Shown one piece after another: positions 45,521 to 56,070 of a DNA stretch of 64,000 bases. The notes under the pieces were generated by a model. The model searched no databases and was not told where the DNA came from. It saw only the letters and a program-made list of their open reading frames with translations. Position 1 is the first letter of the stretch; each line of letters starts with the position of its first letter. Position numbers and translations under genes: made by a program. Source of the stretch: Microbacterium enclense (GTDB taxonomy: Bacteria > Actinomycetota > Actinomycetes > Actinomycetales > Microbacteriaceae); the NCBI RefSeq assembly GCF_001456955.1, contig NZ_KQ758470.1, positions 124,001 to 188,000 of the forward strand, read 5' to 3'.

Positions 45521-46627
45521 GTGTCCGCTGAGCGTGCCGAAGCGTCCGGCATCTTCGAGTCCGTCCGCGGACTGATCGATGAGCACCGGCAGGTCGAGCT
45601 CGAGCTCAACGACCCGGCCGTCCACGCCGACGCCGCACGCGCCAAGCGCGTCAACCGGCGGTACGCCGAACTGAACCGCATCGTGCACGCGTACGAGGCC
45701 TGGGTCTCGGCATCCGATGATCTGGTTGCCGCCCGCGAGCTCGCCCGAGAAGACGAGGCGTTCGCCGACGAGGTTCCGGGGCTGGAGGGGCGGGTCGCCG
45801 AGACGCAGGAGCGTCTGCGGCGCCTGCTCATCCCGCGCGACCCCGACGACGCGCGCGACGTGATCATGGAGATCAAGGGCGGCGAGGGGGGAGCGGAGAG
45901 CGCGCTCTTCGCGGCCGACCTGCTGCGGATGTACCTGCAGTACGCGGCATCCATGGGGTGGAAGACGGAGCTTCTCGAACGCACCGAGTCCGACCTCGGC
46001 GGCTACAAAGACGTCCAGGTCGCGATCAAGGGGTCGTCGAGCGACCCCGCGCAGGGCGTGTGGGCCCACCTGAAGTACGAGGGCGGCGTGCACCGCGTGC
46101 AGCGCGTGCCGGCGACCGAGTCGCAGGGGCGCATCCACACCTCGACGACCGGGGTGCTCGTCTTCCCCGAGGTCGACGAGCCCGAAGAGGTCGCGATCGA
46201 TCCGAACGACCTCAAGATCGACGTCTTCCGCTCGTCGGGCCCCGGCGGGCAGTCGGTGAACACGACCGACTCGGCCGTTCGCATCACCCACGTGCCGACG
46301 GGCATCGTCGTGTCGATGCAGAACGAGAAGTCGCAGCTGCAGAACCGCGAGGCCGGCATGCGCGTCCTGCGCGCCCGCCTGCTCGCCAAGCAGCAGGAGG
46401 AACGCGATGCCGTCGCCGCCGACGCGCGCCGGTCGCAGATCCGCGGCATGGACCGCTCGGAGCGCATCCGCACGTACAACTTCCCCGAGAACCGCATCGC
46501 GGATCACCGCACCAGCTACAAGGCCTACAACCTCGACCAGGTGATGGACGGCGCCCTCGGCCCGATCATCGAGTCGGCGATCAGCGCCGACGAAGAGGCC
46601 CGCCTCGCCGCCCTCGCCGACGGCTGA
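45521..46627 (+). CDS. prfA: Peptide chain release factor 1
   Basis: Release factor of 368 residues recognising UAA/UAG. The GGQ loop is [21 protein letters not shown] near residue 236-256. The codon-recognition segment near 195 reads [14 protein letters not shown], where RF1 usually has a PxT tripeptide (PAT here). It begins three bases after rho with a GTG start and little SD, so it is co-translated with rho. The rpmE gene often found between rho and prfA is absent. Confidence 0.95.
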   Translation: MSAERAEASGIFESVRGLIDEHRQVELELNDPAVHADAARAKRVNRRYAELNRIVHAYEAWVSASDDLVAARELAREDEAFADEVPGLEGRVAETQERLRRLLIPRDPDDARDVIMEIKGGEGGAESALFAADLLRMYLQYAASMGWKTELLERTESDLGGYKDVQVAIKGSSSDPAQGVWAHLKYEGGVHRVQRVPATESQGRIHTSTTGVLVFPEVDEPEEVAIDPNDLKIDVFRSSGPGGQSVNTTDSAVRITHVPTGIVVSMQNEKSQLQNREAGMRVLRARLLAKQQEERDAVAADARRSQIRGMDRSERIRTYNFPENRIADHRTSYKAYNLDQVMDGALGPIIESAISADEEARLAALADG

Positions 46628-46651
46628 CCTCGCCGCGCCCCCGCTCCCTCC

Positions 46652-46715
46652 CTCCGCCCGTCGCGCTCGCTCCGCCCGTCGCGCCTGCTTTGCCCGTTGC
46701 GCTCGCTCCGCCCGT
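46652..46715 (+). repeat. 18-bp tandem repeat
   Basis: About 3.6 copies of CTCCGCCCGTCGCGCTCG (46652-46669, 46670-46687, 46688-46705, partial to 46715), with substitutions in the second and third. It leads directly into the 83-bp array. No gene lies here. Confidence 0.8.
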
Positions 46716-46717
46716 AC

Positions 46718-47033
46718 GGTGACCTGCGCCTCGTGGTCGCGGGGGTGCGGCTTCGCCGGGCATACGCCGCGAGTCATCGGGGGTAGAGCGCGGGTTCTCC
46801 GGTGACTTGCGTCTTGTGGTGGCGGGGGTGGGGCTTTCGCGGGCATTGGCCGCGAGTCATCGGGGGCAGAGCGCGGGTTCCCCGGTGACTTGCGTCTTGT
46901 GGTCGCGGGGGTGCGGCTTTCGCGGGCATAGGCCGCGAGTCATCGGTGGCGGTGTGCGGTTTTCTCGGTGGCTTGCGTCTTGTGGTTGCGGGGGTGCGGC
47001 TTTCGCGGGCGGAGGCCGCGAGTCATCGGGGGC
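46718..47033 (+). repeat. 83-bp tandem repeat array
   Basis: Units start at 46718, 46801, 46884 and 46967, exactly 83 bases apart; the last is cut near 47033. Each unit runs from GGTGACTTGCG through a G-rich centre to CGCGAGTCATCGGGG. The two ends are near-complementary (GTGACTTGCG against CGCGAGTCAT), so each unit could fold as a hairpin. Since 83 is not a multiple of 3, the array is unlikely to encode protein. The remainder up to 47107 shows nothing recognisable. Confidence 0.9.
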
Positions 47034-47216
47034 GCACGTCACAGGACGACGGGCGGGGCTGTGGACAACGGGAGCGGCGCGCGAGCGGTCGGCAGCAAGA
47101 TATCGGGATGCCGCTGACTTCCTCACGCGTTTCTCTCGGCGGAGGCCCGCCGAGCCGGGGCGACGCGGCGATTCGTCGACGCGGCGGAGTGGGACCGGCC
47201 TTTCCGCGGAGTTCGG

Positions 47217-48047
47217 ATGCCGCGATCGGACCCCGACCCGGCTCTGCACCCGGCCCAGCAGCGCGAGCACAGCATCCTTGCGAAGGTGGACGCATACCGC
47301 ACGATCATGGGTGGCGGCGCGTTCTTCTCGCACACCACGGCCGCGTTGCTGTGGGGGCTTCCTCTCCCGCCGCTGGCGGACGAAGATCTGCACGTCGCCG
47401 TACCGCATCCCGCTCGAGCACCCGAGGGACGCGGGGTTCGTGGGCACCAACTGCACTCCCGAGGTGTTTCCATCGTCTCGTCGGAGTCCGGCGTCCGTCT
47501 CACCGACCCGGCGACCACCTGGACACTCCTCGGCTCGACGCTCCGGCATCCCTATGACCTCATCGCCGTCGGGGATGCGGTCGTGTCGCCCATCCGCGTC
47601 GCAGGGCCGCACGGACGTATCGTCCGCGAGGCGTTCGCCTCCGTCGCCGACGTGAGCCGCGTCGTCGAGGCGGTCACCAAGCGTCGCGGTATCGTCGCGG
47701 TCCGCGAGGCGCTTCCGCGTGTGCGCTCGGGCGTGCGGTCACGACCCGAATCGTGGACGAGGCTCACCCTCGTCGATGCCGGACTCCCGGAACCCGAGCT
47801 CAACCACGACGTCTACGACGCCGCCGGATTCGTGGCGTGTGTCGACCTCGCCTATCCCGATCGCCGCGTCGGGGTCGAGTACGAGGGCGATCAGCATCGC
47901 ACGGACGCCGCGCAGTGGCAGCGCGACATCGAGCGCTATGAGCGGCTCGCCGTCGCCGGGTGGCGGATGGTTCGCGTCACGCGCGACATGCTCTTCCAGC
48001 GCCCCGCGCACGTAGCCCGCCTGGTGGCGGACGCTATGGGTCGTTAG
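47217..48047 (+). CDS. DUF559/AbiEi-antitoxin-like protein, N-terminus lost to a frameshift
   Basis: The intact frame gives 276 residues. The C-terminal part (VDLAYPDRRVGVEYEGDQHR ... RDIERYERLAVAGWRMVRVT) is a restriction-endonuclease-like DUF559/VSR-type domain. The frame is open further upstream to a TGA at 47115 and there encodes family-like sequence (FLSAEARRAGATRRFVDAAEWDRPFRGVRM), yet has no start codon. The ATG at 47108 with MPL is one base out of frame. Deleting one base at about 47115-47117 would join them, so the gene is probably frameshifted or starts internally at 47217. Confidence 0.7.
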   Translation: MPRSDPDPALHPAQQREHSILAKVDAYRTIMGGGAFFSHTTAALLWGLPLPPLADEDLHVAVPHPARAPEGRGVRGHQLHSRGVSIVSSESGVRLTDPATTWTLLGSTLRHPYDLIAVGDAVVSPIRVAGPHGRIVREAFASVADVSRVVEAVTKRRGIVAVREALPRVRSGVRSRPESWTRLTLVDAGLPEPELNHDVYDAAGFVACVDLAYPDRRVGVEYEGDQHRTDAAQWQRDIERYERLAVAGWRMVRVTRDMLFQRPAHVARLVADAMGR

Positions 48048-48140
48048 GGCCCGGATGCCATGAGGTGCGGCTCATGTCCGCTCGAGGGGCTGTCGGTGGT
48101 GCAGAGGGCGCAAGCCACCGGGGGAGGAGAAGACGAAGGA

Positions 48141-48351
48141 GCGCACGCCGAGGGCGGGAAGAGCGGGGAGGAGCGTTAGGCGTCCAGGCCGGAGGGGGAG
48201 AGACGGTGGCGCGCACGCCGAGGGCGGGGAGAGAGAGGAGGAGCGTCAGTCATCCCAGGCCGGAGGGGGGAGAGACGGTGGCGCGCACGCCGAGGGCGGG
48301 GAGAGAGAGGAGGAACGTCAGTCATCCCAGGCCGGAGGGTGGGGGAGAGGG
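48141..48351 (+). repeat. 70-72-bp tandem repeat copying the amidase 3' end
   Basis: Units begin at 48141, 48211 and 48283 with GCGCACGCCGAGGGCGGG and continue through GTCATCCCAGGCCGGAGG. The third unit contains the amidase stop codon and last codons (48318-48351), so the first two look like duplications of the gene's end and its 3' flank. Bases 48048-48140 hold no gene, but 48121-48140 resemble a fourth, decayed unit end. Confidence 0.8.
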
Positions 48352-49721
48352 CCACGGCGCTGCTCGAGGTGCGCGGCCACCGACAACAGGGTCGCCTCGC
48401 CGCCGGGACGGCCGACGAGTTGCACCGACACAGGGTGTCCAGTGGCATCCGTCGTCACGGGAAGCGTCAGCGCCGGCAGGCCGGCGACGTTGACGAAGCT
48501 CGAGTAGGGGGCGTACTCGACCTGCATCGCGAACGTGCGCCCCGGCGAGTGACCCGCGTACGCGCCCACCGGTTGCGGGGCCTGCGCCAGAGCCGGCGTG
48601 AGCACGACGTCGAAGGCCGCGAAGTCGGCGATCGTCCGTCGCTCGAACGCCCGGGCCGCGGCCAGCCCGTCGAGCACGTGCAGAGCAGACAACCGTCGCC
48701 CCTCCTCGACGAGCCAGGCGGTGAGGGGCTCGACGAGGGTCGCGTCCTCCTGGGTGAGCGGGATCCGCGCGGCGCTCGCGCGCCACAGCACGTGGAACAG
48801 CGCGGCGTAGCCCCGTGGATGCCATTCGGCATCCGTCACGGCGTGTCCGGCGTCGTCGAGCCAACCGCGCGCCGTCTCGAAGGCCGCACGGTGAACGGAG
48901 TCGAGGCGGATGTCTTCGTCGTCGTCCCACGGCGACACCGTCGTCGTGCCGACCCGGAGCGGCGCGGAGGTGCGACGGGCCGCGTCGACGAAGGGCCCCG
49001 ATCCCGGCGCCGCCGTCGCGTAGGTGAACGGGGCCAGACCGACCAGCGCGTCGAGGAGGAATCCGGCGTCCTCGACGGAGCGGGCGATCGGACCGGTCAC
49101 CGACAGACCGTCGGGGGAGTCGAATCCGGAGCCGATCGGTAGGCGTCCGCGGGAGGGCTTGAGCCCGACGACACCGACGGTGGCCGACGGGATGCGGATC
49201 GACCCGCCGCCGTCGGAGCCCACGGCCGCGGGAAGCAGACCGGCCGCCACCGCGACGGCCGCTCCACCGCTGGACCCCCCGGCGCCGGCCGAGAGGCGCC
49301 ACGGATCGCGGGCGGGGGCGTGGATGAGCGGTTCGGTGAAGCCGGTCAGACCGAACTCCGACGTGCTCGTCTTGCCCACGTTGACAGCACCGGCGGCGTC
49401 CATCGCCTCGGCGAGAGGGTCGGATGCCGTCGGCACATGGTGCACGCGGGACCGCGAGCCGTAGCGGGTGGGGACTCCCGCGCGGGCGACGAGGTCTTTG
49501 TCGGCGAGCGGGATGCCCCACAGCGGGCCACGCGGCGGGTGCTCCTCGAGCTCCGCGACGCGGCGCGCCGCGTCATCCGGAGTCACCGCGGCGAAGGCGC
49601 CGAGGTCGGCGTGGCGCTCGATGCGGTCGAGGTAATGGCCGACGAGCTCACCGGGCGCGAGGCGGCCGGCGCAGAGTTGCGCCACCTGCGCGGCCAGAGT
49701 CACATCGTGCAGCCGCGTCAT
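48318..49721 (-). CDS. Amidase-signature family hydrolase
   Basis: Amidase of 467 residues with the Ser-cisSer-Lys triad: Lys in PLADKD near 73, and GAGGSSGGAAVAVAAG near 146-161 with GSDGGGSIRIPSA near 168-180. Substrate amides are not predictable, and a GatA role is unlikely because gatB/gatC are absent. The C-terminal codons overlap a tandem repeat that may vary the 3' end. It lies in the block inserted between prfA and prmC. Confidence 0.9.
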   Translation of the reverse strand: MTRLHDVTLAAQVAQLCAGRLAPGELVGHYLDRIERHADLGAFAAVTPDDAARRVAELEEHPPRGPLWGIPLADKDLVARAGVPTRYGSRSRVHHVPTASDPLAEAMDAAGAVNVGKTSTSEFGLTGFTEPLIHAPARDPWRLSAGAGGSSGGAAVAVAAGLLPAAVGSDGGGSIRIPSATVGVVGLKPSRGRLPIGSGFDSPDGLSVTGPIARSVEDAGFLLDALVGLAPFTYATAAPGSGPFVDAARRTSAPLRVGTTTVSPWDDDEDIRLDSVHRAAFETARGWLDDAGHAVTDAEWHPRGYAALFHVLWRASAARIPLTQEDATLVEPLTAWLVEEGRRLSALHVLDGLAAARAFERRTIADFAAFDVVLTPALAQAPQPVGAYAGHSPGRTFAMQVEYAPYSSFVNVAGLPALTLPVTTDATGHPVSVQLVGRPGGEATLLSVAAHLEQRRGPLPHPPAWDD

Positions 49722-49797
49722 CCCTCGAGCCTAGGCGTCACGACGCCGACGAGACCCCCGGTAGCCCCAGTCGCGCGAGGGGCCGCCGGGCCGAGGG

Positions 49798-50367
49798 TCA
49801 GATCCAGTACTCCGGCGTCGTCAGCAGGGCACGGGTGTCTTCGCCGGCGCGCCGCGTGCGCGCCTTCGCCGGCACCCCGACGAGCACGCTGTCAGCCGGT
49901 GCGTCGCGCGTGACCACGGCGTTCGCACCCACCACGGTCCCCGCCCCCAAGGTGATGGGGCCGAGGATCTTCGCGCCGGCGCCGACGGCCACGCCGTCGT
50001 GCAGGGTGGGATGCCTCTTGCCCCCCTCGCGCTGACGCCCACCGAGGGTGACGCCGTGATACAGCATCACGTCGTCTCCGACCTCGGCCGTCTCGCCGAC
50101 GACGACACCCATGCCGTGGTCGATGAAGAAACGGCGGCCGATCGTCGCGCCCGGGTGGATCTCGACGCCGGTGAGCCATCGGGTCACCTGCGACAGGGCC
50201 CGCGCGGGGAAGCGCAGGCCCCGTCGCCAGAGGCGATTCGCGATGCGATACGACCAGACGGCGTGCAAGCCGGGGTACAGCAGGGCGATCTCCAGCCCGC
50301 CGCGCGCCGCGGGGTCGCGGAGCTTGGCGGAGGAGATGTCTTCGCGGATACGGGAGAGGACCCCCAC
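49798..50367 (-). CDS. cysE: Serine O-acetyltransferase
   Basis: Short-form (EpsC-like) enzyme of 189 residues forming O-acetylserine. An N-terminal helical part ([19 protein letters not shown]) is followed by a left-handed beta-helix of hexapeptide repeats with catalytic His in [13 protein letters not shown] and [12 protein letters not shown]. It follows cysK by two bases, forming a cysteine operon. Confidence 0.95.
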   Translation of the reverse strand: MGVLSRIREDISSAKLRDPAARGGLEIALLYPGLHAVWSYRIANRLWRRGLRFPARALSQVTRWLTGVEIHPGATIGRRFFIDHGMGVVVGETAEVGDDVMLYHGVTLGGRQREGGKRHPTLHDGVAVGAGAKILGPITLGAGTVVGANAVVTRDAPADSVLVGVPAKARTRRAGEDTRALLTTPEYWI

Positions 50368-50369
50368 CG

Positions 50370-51308
50370 TCAGTCTTCGCGCAGGTGCTCGTACAGCGCG
50401 GTCGACAGGTAGCGCTCGCCGTAGGACGGGATGATCACGACGATGTTCTTGCCCGCGGCCTCGGGGCGACGGGCGACCTCGAGGGCGGCCCAGATGGCGG
50501 CACCCGACGACATGCCGACGAGGATGCCGTCTTTGGCGGCCGTCTCGCGGGCGAGGCGGATGGCGTCGTCGAACTCGACGTCGATGACCTCGTCGAGGAT
50601 GTCGCGGTCGAGGATCTCGGGGACGAAGTTGGGACCGATGCCCTGGATCTTGTGGGGGCCGGGGTGGCCCTTGGTGAGGATGGGCGAGTCGGCGGGCTCG
50701 ACCGCGACGATCTGCACGCCCGGGACGCGCTCCTTCAGCACCTGGCCGACGCCGGTGATGGTGCCGCCCGTGCCGATGCCGGCGACGAAGTAGTCGACCT
50801 TGCCCTCGGTGTCGCGCAGGATCTCTTCGGCGGTGGTCTTGCGGTGGATGGCCGGGTTGGCCTCATTCTCGAACTGGCGGGCCCAGACGGCACCGGGGGT
50901 CTCGGAGACGATGCGCTTGGCCTCGTCGACGGCGAGCTTCATGCCCTTGGTGGGGTCGGTGAGCACGAGCTCGGCGCCGAAGGCCTTCAGCAGGATGCGG
51001 CGCTCCTTCGACATCGACGCGGGCATGGTGAGGATGACCTTGTAGCCGCGCGCCGCGCCGACCATGGCGAGGGCGATCCCGGTGTTGCCGCTGGTGGACT
51101 CGACGATCGTGCCGCCCGGCTTGAGCTCACCCGATGCCTCGGCTGCGTCGACGATCGCGATACCCAGGCGGTCCTTGACGCTGGAGGCCGGGTTGTAGAA
51201 CTCGAGCTTCAGCAGGATCTGGGCCTCGGTGCCCTCCGCGACGCGGTTCAGCCGCACGAGAGGGGTGTCGCCGAACGCGGAGGTGATGTCGGAGTGAATG
51301 CCGGGCAT
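50370..51308 (-). CDS. cysK: Cysteine synthase A
   Basis: O-acetylserine sulfhydrylase of 312 residues. The PLP lysine is in [11 protein letters not shown] near 42, the substrate loop STSGNTG near 71-77 and the glycine loop [10 protein letters not shown] near 178. GAAAGGCGC lies before the ATG. The minus-strand TAGGAT at 51347-51342 is a -10 candidate in the spacer shared with divergent prmC. It leads the cysK-cysE unit. Confidence 0.96.
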   Translation of the reverse strand: MPGIHSDITSAFGDTPLVRLNRVAEGTEAQILLKLEFYNPASSVKDRLGIAIVDAAEASGELKPGGTIVESTSGNTGIALAMVGAARGYKVILTMPASMSKERRILLKAFGAELVLTDPTKGMKLAVDEAKRIVSETPGAVWARQFENEANPAIHRKTTAEEILRDTEGKVDYFVAGIGTGGTITGVGQVLKERVPGVQIVAVEPADSPILTKGHPGPHKIQGIGPNFVPEILDRDILDEVIDVEFDDAIRLARETAAKDGILVGMSSGAAIWAALEVARRPEAAGKNIVVIIPSYGERYLSTALYEHLRED

Positions 51309-51406
51309 GGGGCGCCTTTCGCCGTCGATCAGAACGTGATGATCCTAGGGGAGGCCTCCGACACCGGTTCTTGTATGACGTTGCGCTACTAAACTGGCTC
51401 TTCGTC

Positions 51407-52297
51407 ATGCCCGAGACGCTCTCGCCCCCGCCTTCCCCCGCTCTCGTCAGCGACCTCGTCCGCGACACCGCCCGGCGCTTCGCCGCGGCCGGAGTCCCCG
51501 ACGCCCAGGTCGACGCCGAGCTGCTCGTCGCACACGTGCTCGAGACCTCGCGCGGAGGCGTGCAGGCCGCGGCCGTGCGCGGCGACCGGATGCCGGATAC
51601 CGCCGCCACCGCTCTCGCCCCCCTCGTCGACCGGCGGTGCCAGCGCGAGCCGCTCCAGCACCTGACCGGTGTGGCGCCGTTCCGCTCGCTCGAGCTCGCC
51701 GTCGGACCGGGCGTGTTCGTGCCCCGACCCGAGACCGAGATGGTGGCCCAGCTCGCGATCGACGCCCTGCGCGCCGTGGCATCCGACTCTCCGATCGCCG
51801 TGGACCTGGGAACGGGGTCGGGCGCGATCGCGCTGGCGATGGCGACGGAGGTGCCGCACGCGCGCGTCTTCGCCGCCGAGAACTCCGTCGACGCCTTCAT
51901 CTGGACCAAGCACAACGTCGCGCGTGTCGGCGCGGACAACCTCACCCTCGCCTTCGCAGACCTCGCCGTGGCGTTCCCGGAGCTGGACGGCACGGTGTCG
52001 GTCGTGGCATCCAACCCGCCCTATGTTCCCGACGACGCGATCCCGCGCGATCCCGAGGTGCGGCTCTACGACCCGCCGGCCGCACTGTACGGCGGACCGG
52101 ACGGTCTGGATGCCGTGCGCCGGCTCAGCGAGGTCGGCCTGCGCCTGGCCCACCCCGGCGGCACCATCGTGATCGAACACGGCGAGTGGCAGGGGGCGGC
52201 GATCCGCGAGATCCTCACGGCCGACGGGTGGCGCTCGGCGGCCACGCACCAGGACCTCACGCTCCGCGATCGCGCGACCGTCGCCGTCCGCCCCTGA
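51407..52297 (+). CDS. prmC: Release-factor glutamine methyltransferase
   Basis: SAM-dependent enzyme of 296 residues that methylates the GGQ glutamine of release factors. The SAM site VDLGTGSGAIALAMA lies near 139, and the catalytic NPPY in VVASNPPYVP near 203. The ATG at 51407 lies 11 bases after TAAACT (51390-51395), so the leader is very short; an upstream in-frame ATG at 51371 precedes that box and is rejected. Its target PrfA is encoded 4.8 kb upstream. Confidence 0.94.
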   Translation: MPETLSPPPSPALVSDLVRDTARRFAAAGVPDAQVDAELLVAHVLETSRGGVQAAAVRGDRMPDTAATALAPLVDRRCQREPLQHLTGVAPFRSLELAVGPGVFVPRPETEMVAQLAIDALRAVASDSPIAVDLGTGSGAIALAMATEVPHARVFAAENSVDAFIWTKHNVARVGADNLTLAFADLAVAFPELDGTVSVVASNPPYVPDDAIPRDPEVRLYDPPAALYGGPDGLDAVRRLSEVGLRLAHPGGTIVIEHGEWQGAAIREILTADGWRSAATHQDLTLRDRATVAVRP

Positions 52298-52336
52298 TCA
52301 CGCACCCCGCGCCGCCCGGCTAGACTGGCGCGCGAC

Positions 52337-53074
52337 ATGTCACCCGTCTACGACTGCCGTGACGAGTCGCAGCTGCTGTCCGGGATGCGCCACGCGCGTC
52401 AGGCGATCGGCCGAGGCGAACTCGTCGTGCTCCCCACCGACACCGTCTACGGAATCGCCGCCGACGCGTTCAACGCGCGCGCCGTCGCGGGCCTCCTCGA
52501 AGCGAAGGGGCGGGGCCGCCAGCAGCCACCGCCCGTCCTCGTGGCCGGCGTCGCGACCCTTCGCGCCCTGGTCGCCGAGATCCCGCCCGCGGTCGATGAC
52601 CTGGTGCGCGAGTTCTGGCCCGGCGGCCTGACCATCGTCCTGCCCGCACAGCCCTCGCTGTCGTGGGATCTCGGCGACACCCACGGCACGGTGGCCGTGC
52701 GCATGCCCGCGCAGAAGCTCACCCTCGAGCTGCTGGAGGAGACGGGCCCGCTCGCCGTCTCGAGCGCGAACCTCACCGGCATGGCGGCCGCCGTCGACAT
52801 CGACTCCGCGCGCGACATGCTGCGTGACAGCGTCGCCGCCTACCTCGACGCCGGCCCCAGCGAGACGGGGATCGCCTCGACCATCGTGGATGCCACCACT
52901 CTCGTGGGCGGTGCGGAGCCGCAGGTGCGCGTGCTGCGCGAGGGCGCCATCTCGCGCGCGCAGCTGCGTGCGGTGCTCGGCGACCTGCTCGAGCCCGACC
53001 CCGTCGACGACACCGTCGCCCCCGCCGAGCCATCGATCGCGCCGACACCGGATGCCGAGGCGCCGGGTCCGTGA
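52337..53074 (+). CDS. Threonylcarbamoyl-AMP synthase (Sua5/YwlC/YrdC)
   Basis: Enzyme of 245 residues for the first step of t6A37 tRNA modification. The YrdC core contains ELVVLPTDTVYGIAADAFN near 28 and FWPGGLTIVLPA near 95, with AVSSANLTGMAAA near 139. A Pro/Asp-rich tail of about 30 residues ends it and there is no full Sua5 C-domain. TAGACT (52321-52326) lies 10 bases before the ATG. The stop overlaps the next gene. Confidence 0.94.
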   Translation: MSPVYDCRDESQLLSGMRHARQAIGRGELVVLPTDTVYGIAADAFNARAVAGLLEAKGRGRQQPPPVLVAGVATLRALVAEIPPAVDDLVREFWPGGLTIVLPAQPSLSWDLGDTHGTVAVRMPAQKLTLELLEETGPLAVSSANLTGMAAAVDIDSARDMLRDSVAAYLDAGPSETGIASTIVDATTLVGGAEPQVRVLREGAISRAQLRAVLGDLLEPDPVDDTVAPAEPSIAPTPDAEAPGP

Positions 53075-54246
53075 CCCAGTATCTCCTCATCATCCTCTTC
53101 ACGGCGGCGGTCACGCTCGCGCTGTCGTGGGTGGTGTGGAAGCTCGCCCTGCGCTTCAAGCTGTATCCCGGCATCCGGGATCGCGACGTGCACCAGACGC
53201 CCACACCGCGCTTGGGGGGAGTGGCGATGTTCCTCGGCGTCGTCGCCGCCTTCGCCCTCTCCAGCAGGAATCCGTATTTCGCGATCCTCTGGGCCGATCC
53301 CGTCCCGGTGCTGTCACTGCTGGGAGCGGTGCTGCTCATCGTCCTCATCGGTGTGGCGGACGACCTCTGGGATCTCGACTGGATGATCAAGCTCGGCGCG
53401 CAGTTCGTCGCCGCAGGCATCATCGCGTGGTTCGGTCAGCTGCAGATCCTGTCGCTGCCCATCGGGGCGCTGACCGTCGGCTCCAGCTGGGTGAGCTTCC
53501 TCCTCACCGTGTTCGCGCTCGTGGTGGTCATGAACGCGGTCAACTTCATCGACGGTCTCAACGGTCTCGTCGCGGGCGTCTGCCTCATCGCCAACGGCGT
53601 CTTCTTCGCCTACTCGTACCTGCTCGTGCGAGACACCGGAGCGAGCACCTACTTCAACCTCGCATCCTTCATCGCCGCGGTGCTGATCGGTGCCTGCCTC
53701 GGCTTCCTGCCGATGAACTGGACCCCGGCGAAGCTCTTCATGGGCGACGCGGGCGCGCTGATGCTCGGCCTGCTCATGGCCAGCTCGGCGATCGCGATCA
53801 CCGGACAGCTCGACCCGGCCGTGCTCGACCCCGAGAAGATCGGCCGCTCGCAGCTGCTCGGTGCGTTCATCCCGATTCTGCTGCCCGTGGTGATCGTGCT
53901 GCTGCCGCTGCTCGACTTCGGACTGGCCGTGGCACGTCGGCAGTGGGCGGGCCGATCGCCGTTCTCGCCCGACCGCAAGCACCTGCACCACCGCATGCTC
54001 GACATGGGGCACACCGATCGCGACGCGGTGCTCATCTTCTACAGCTGGACCGCGGTGGTGAGCCTGGCGTTCCTGCTGATGTACATCGGCACCCAGCAGA
54101 GCTGGCCCGGTGACTACGCCATCGGCATCGTCTTCGGCGCGACCGGAGTGGCCGCGTGCGCCGTCCTGACCCTCCTTCCCTCACAGCATCGTCTGCGGCG
54201 CTTGTCCCGCCGCGTCCGACCGACCCGACCGGAGACCCCCTCATGA
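53071..54246 (+). CDS. Undecaprenyl-phosphate sugar-1-phosphate transferase (WecA/TagO/MraY family)
   Basis: Polytopic membrane enzyme of 391 residues with about 11 helices. It shows catalytic motifs GVADDLWDLDW near 90, NAVNFIDGLNGL near 152, FMGDAG near 223 and the HKHLHHR-type loop DRKHLHHRML near 302. It is predicted to load UDP-GlcNAc (or similar) phosphosugar on the lipid carrier for cell-wall glycans. GTG 53071 overlaps the preceding stop; it is located just before the ATP synthase operon as in other actinobacteria. Confidence 0.9.
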   Translation: MTQYLLIILFTAAVTLALSWVVWKLALRFKLYPGIRDRDVHQTPTPRLGGVAMFLGVVAAFALSSRNPYFAILWADPVPVLSLLGAVLLIVLIGVADDLWDLDWMIKLGAQFVAAGIIAWFGQLQILSLPIGALTVGSSWVSFLLTVFALVVVMNAVNFIDGLNGLVAGVCLIANGVFFAYSYLLVRDTGASTYFNLASFIAAVLIGACLGFLPMNWTPAKLFMGDAGALMLGLLMASSAIAITGQLDPAVLDPEKIGRSQLLGAFIPILLPVVIVLLPLLDFGLAVARRQWAGRSPFSPDRKHLHHRMLDMGHTDRDAVLIFYSWTAVVSLAFLLMYIGTQQSWPGDYAIGIVFGATGVAACAVLTLLPSQHRLRRLSRRVRPTRPETPS

Positions 54247-54731
54247 GCAGTACCGCTCCCGACGCCCGCCGTCCCCTCTCGAGTACGCCGGTGCTTCGCA
54301 CCGCGCTGGTGTGGGGCGGTATCGTCACCGTCGTCCTGCTGGTGATCGGCGCCGTCGTCGGCTTCCTGATCGGGGGAGCGCCCGGTCTCGGCAGTGCGCT
54401 CGCCGGCGTCGCCGTCAGCGCGATCTTCCTCGCGGTCACCGCGACCAGCATCCTCGTCGCGAACCGGTGGTACGGCGACGCCCTGTACGTTCCGATCTTC
54501 TTCGGAATCGTCCTCGGCGGATGGCTGCTCAAGCTCGTGCTGTTCATCGTCGCCATCGCCGTGCTGCGCGGGCAGGACTGGGTCGACCTCGTCGTCTTCT
54601 ACGTGGCGCTCGTGGTGAGCGTCCTCGCGTCGCTGGCGGTCGACGTCGTCGTGCTCATGAAGATGCGCGTCCCCAGCGCGAGCGATGTGACCCTGCCCAC
54701 CGACCCGGAGGTCGGCGATCGGCGCGCGTGA
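54243..54731 (+). CDS. AtpI-like membrane protein
   Basis: A 162-residue protein with four transmembrane helices (residues about 24-45, 50-70, 82-104 and 110-132) and position directly before atpB, as for AtpI/ATP-synthase I in other bacteria. ATG 54243 overlaps the stop of the previous gene. AtpI helps c-ring assembly; sequence identity to the family is low, so the call relies on context. Confidence 0.75.
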   Translation: MSSTAPDARRPLSSTPVLRTALVWGGIVTVVLLVIGAVVGFLIGGAPGLGSALAGVAVSAIFLAVTATSILVANRWYGDALYVPIFFGIVLGGWLLKLVLFIVAIAVLRGQDWVDLVVFYVALVVSVLASLAVDVVVLMKMRVPSASDVTLPTDPEVGDRRA

Positions 54732-56036
<1,305 letters not shown>

Positions 56037-56070
56037 TCCGGCCGCTCTCGACTCACTGTAAGGAGACAGG

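Noticed and set aside
43112..46846. Minus-strand open frame of about 1,240 codons opposite rho and prfA
   Set aside because: The composition (His/Arg/Val/Gly-rich, no domain) is the expected shadow of GC-rich coding sequence, and both genes on the + strand are unmistakable.
46718..47033. Possible CRISPR array
   Set aside because: The whole 83-bp unit is repeated, including the parts that would be spacers, so there are no unique spacers.
46847..47612. Long minus-strand open frame across the 83-bp repeats and the nuclease-like gene
   Set aside because: It is opposite a gene with clear family motifs and runs through an array whose period is not a multiple of three; the translation shows only Arg/Pro-rich noise typical of GC-rich antisense frames.
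47217..48047. Complete AbiE-type toxin-antitoxin system
   Set aside because: Only one gene with an antitoxin-like/DUF559 pattern is present; no AbiEii nucleotidyltransferase gene lies next to it, and its N-terminus is disrupted.
48141..48351. Possible CRISPR array
   Set aside because: The units are contiguous and 70-72 bp long, with no unique spacers between short repeats and no cas genes nearby.
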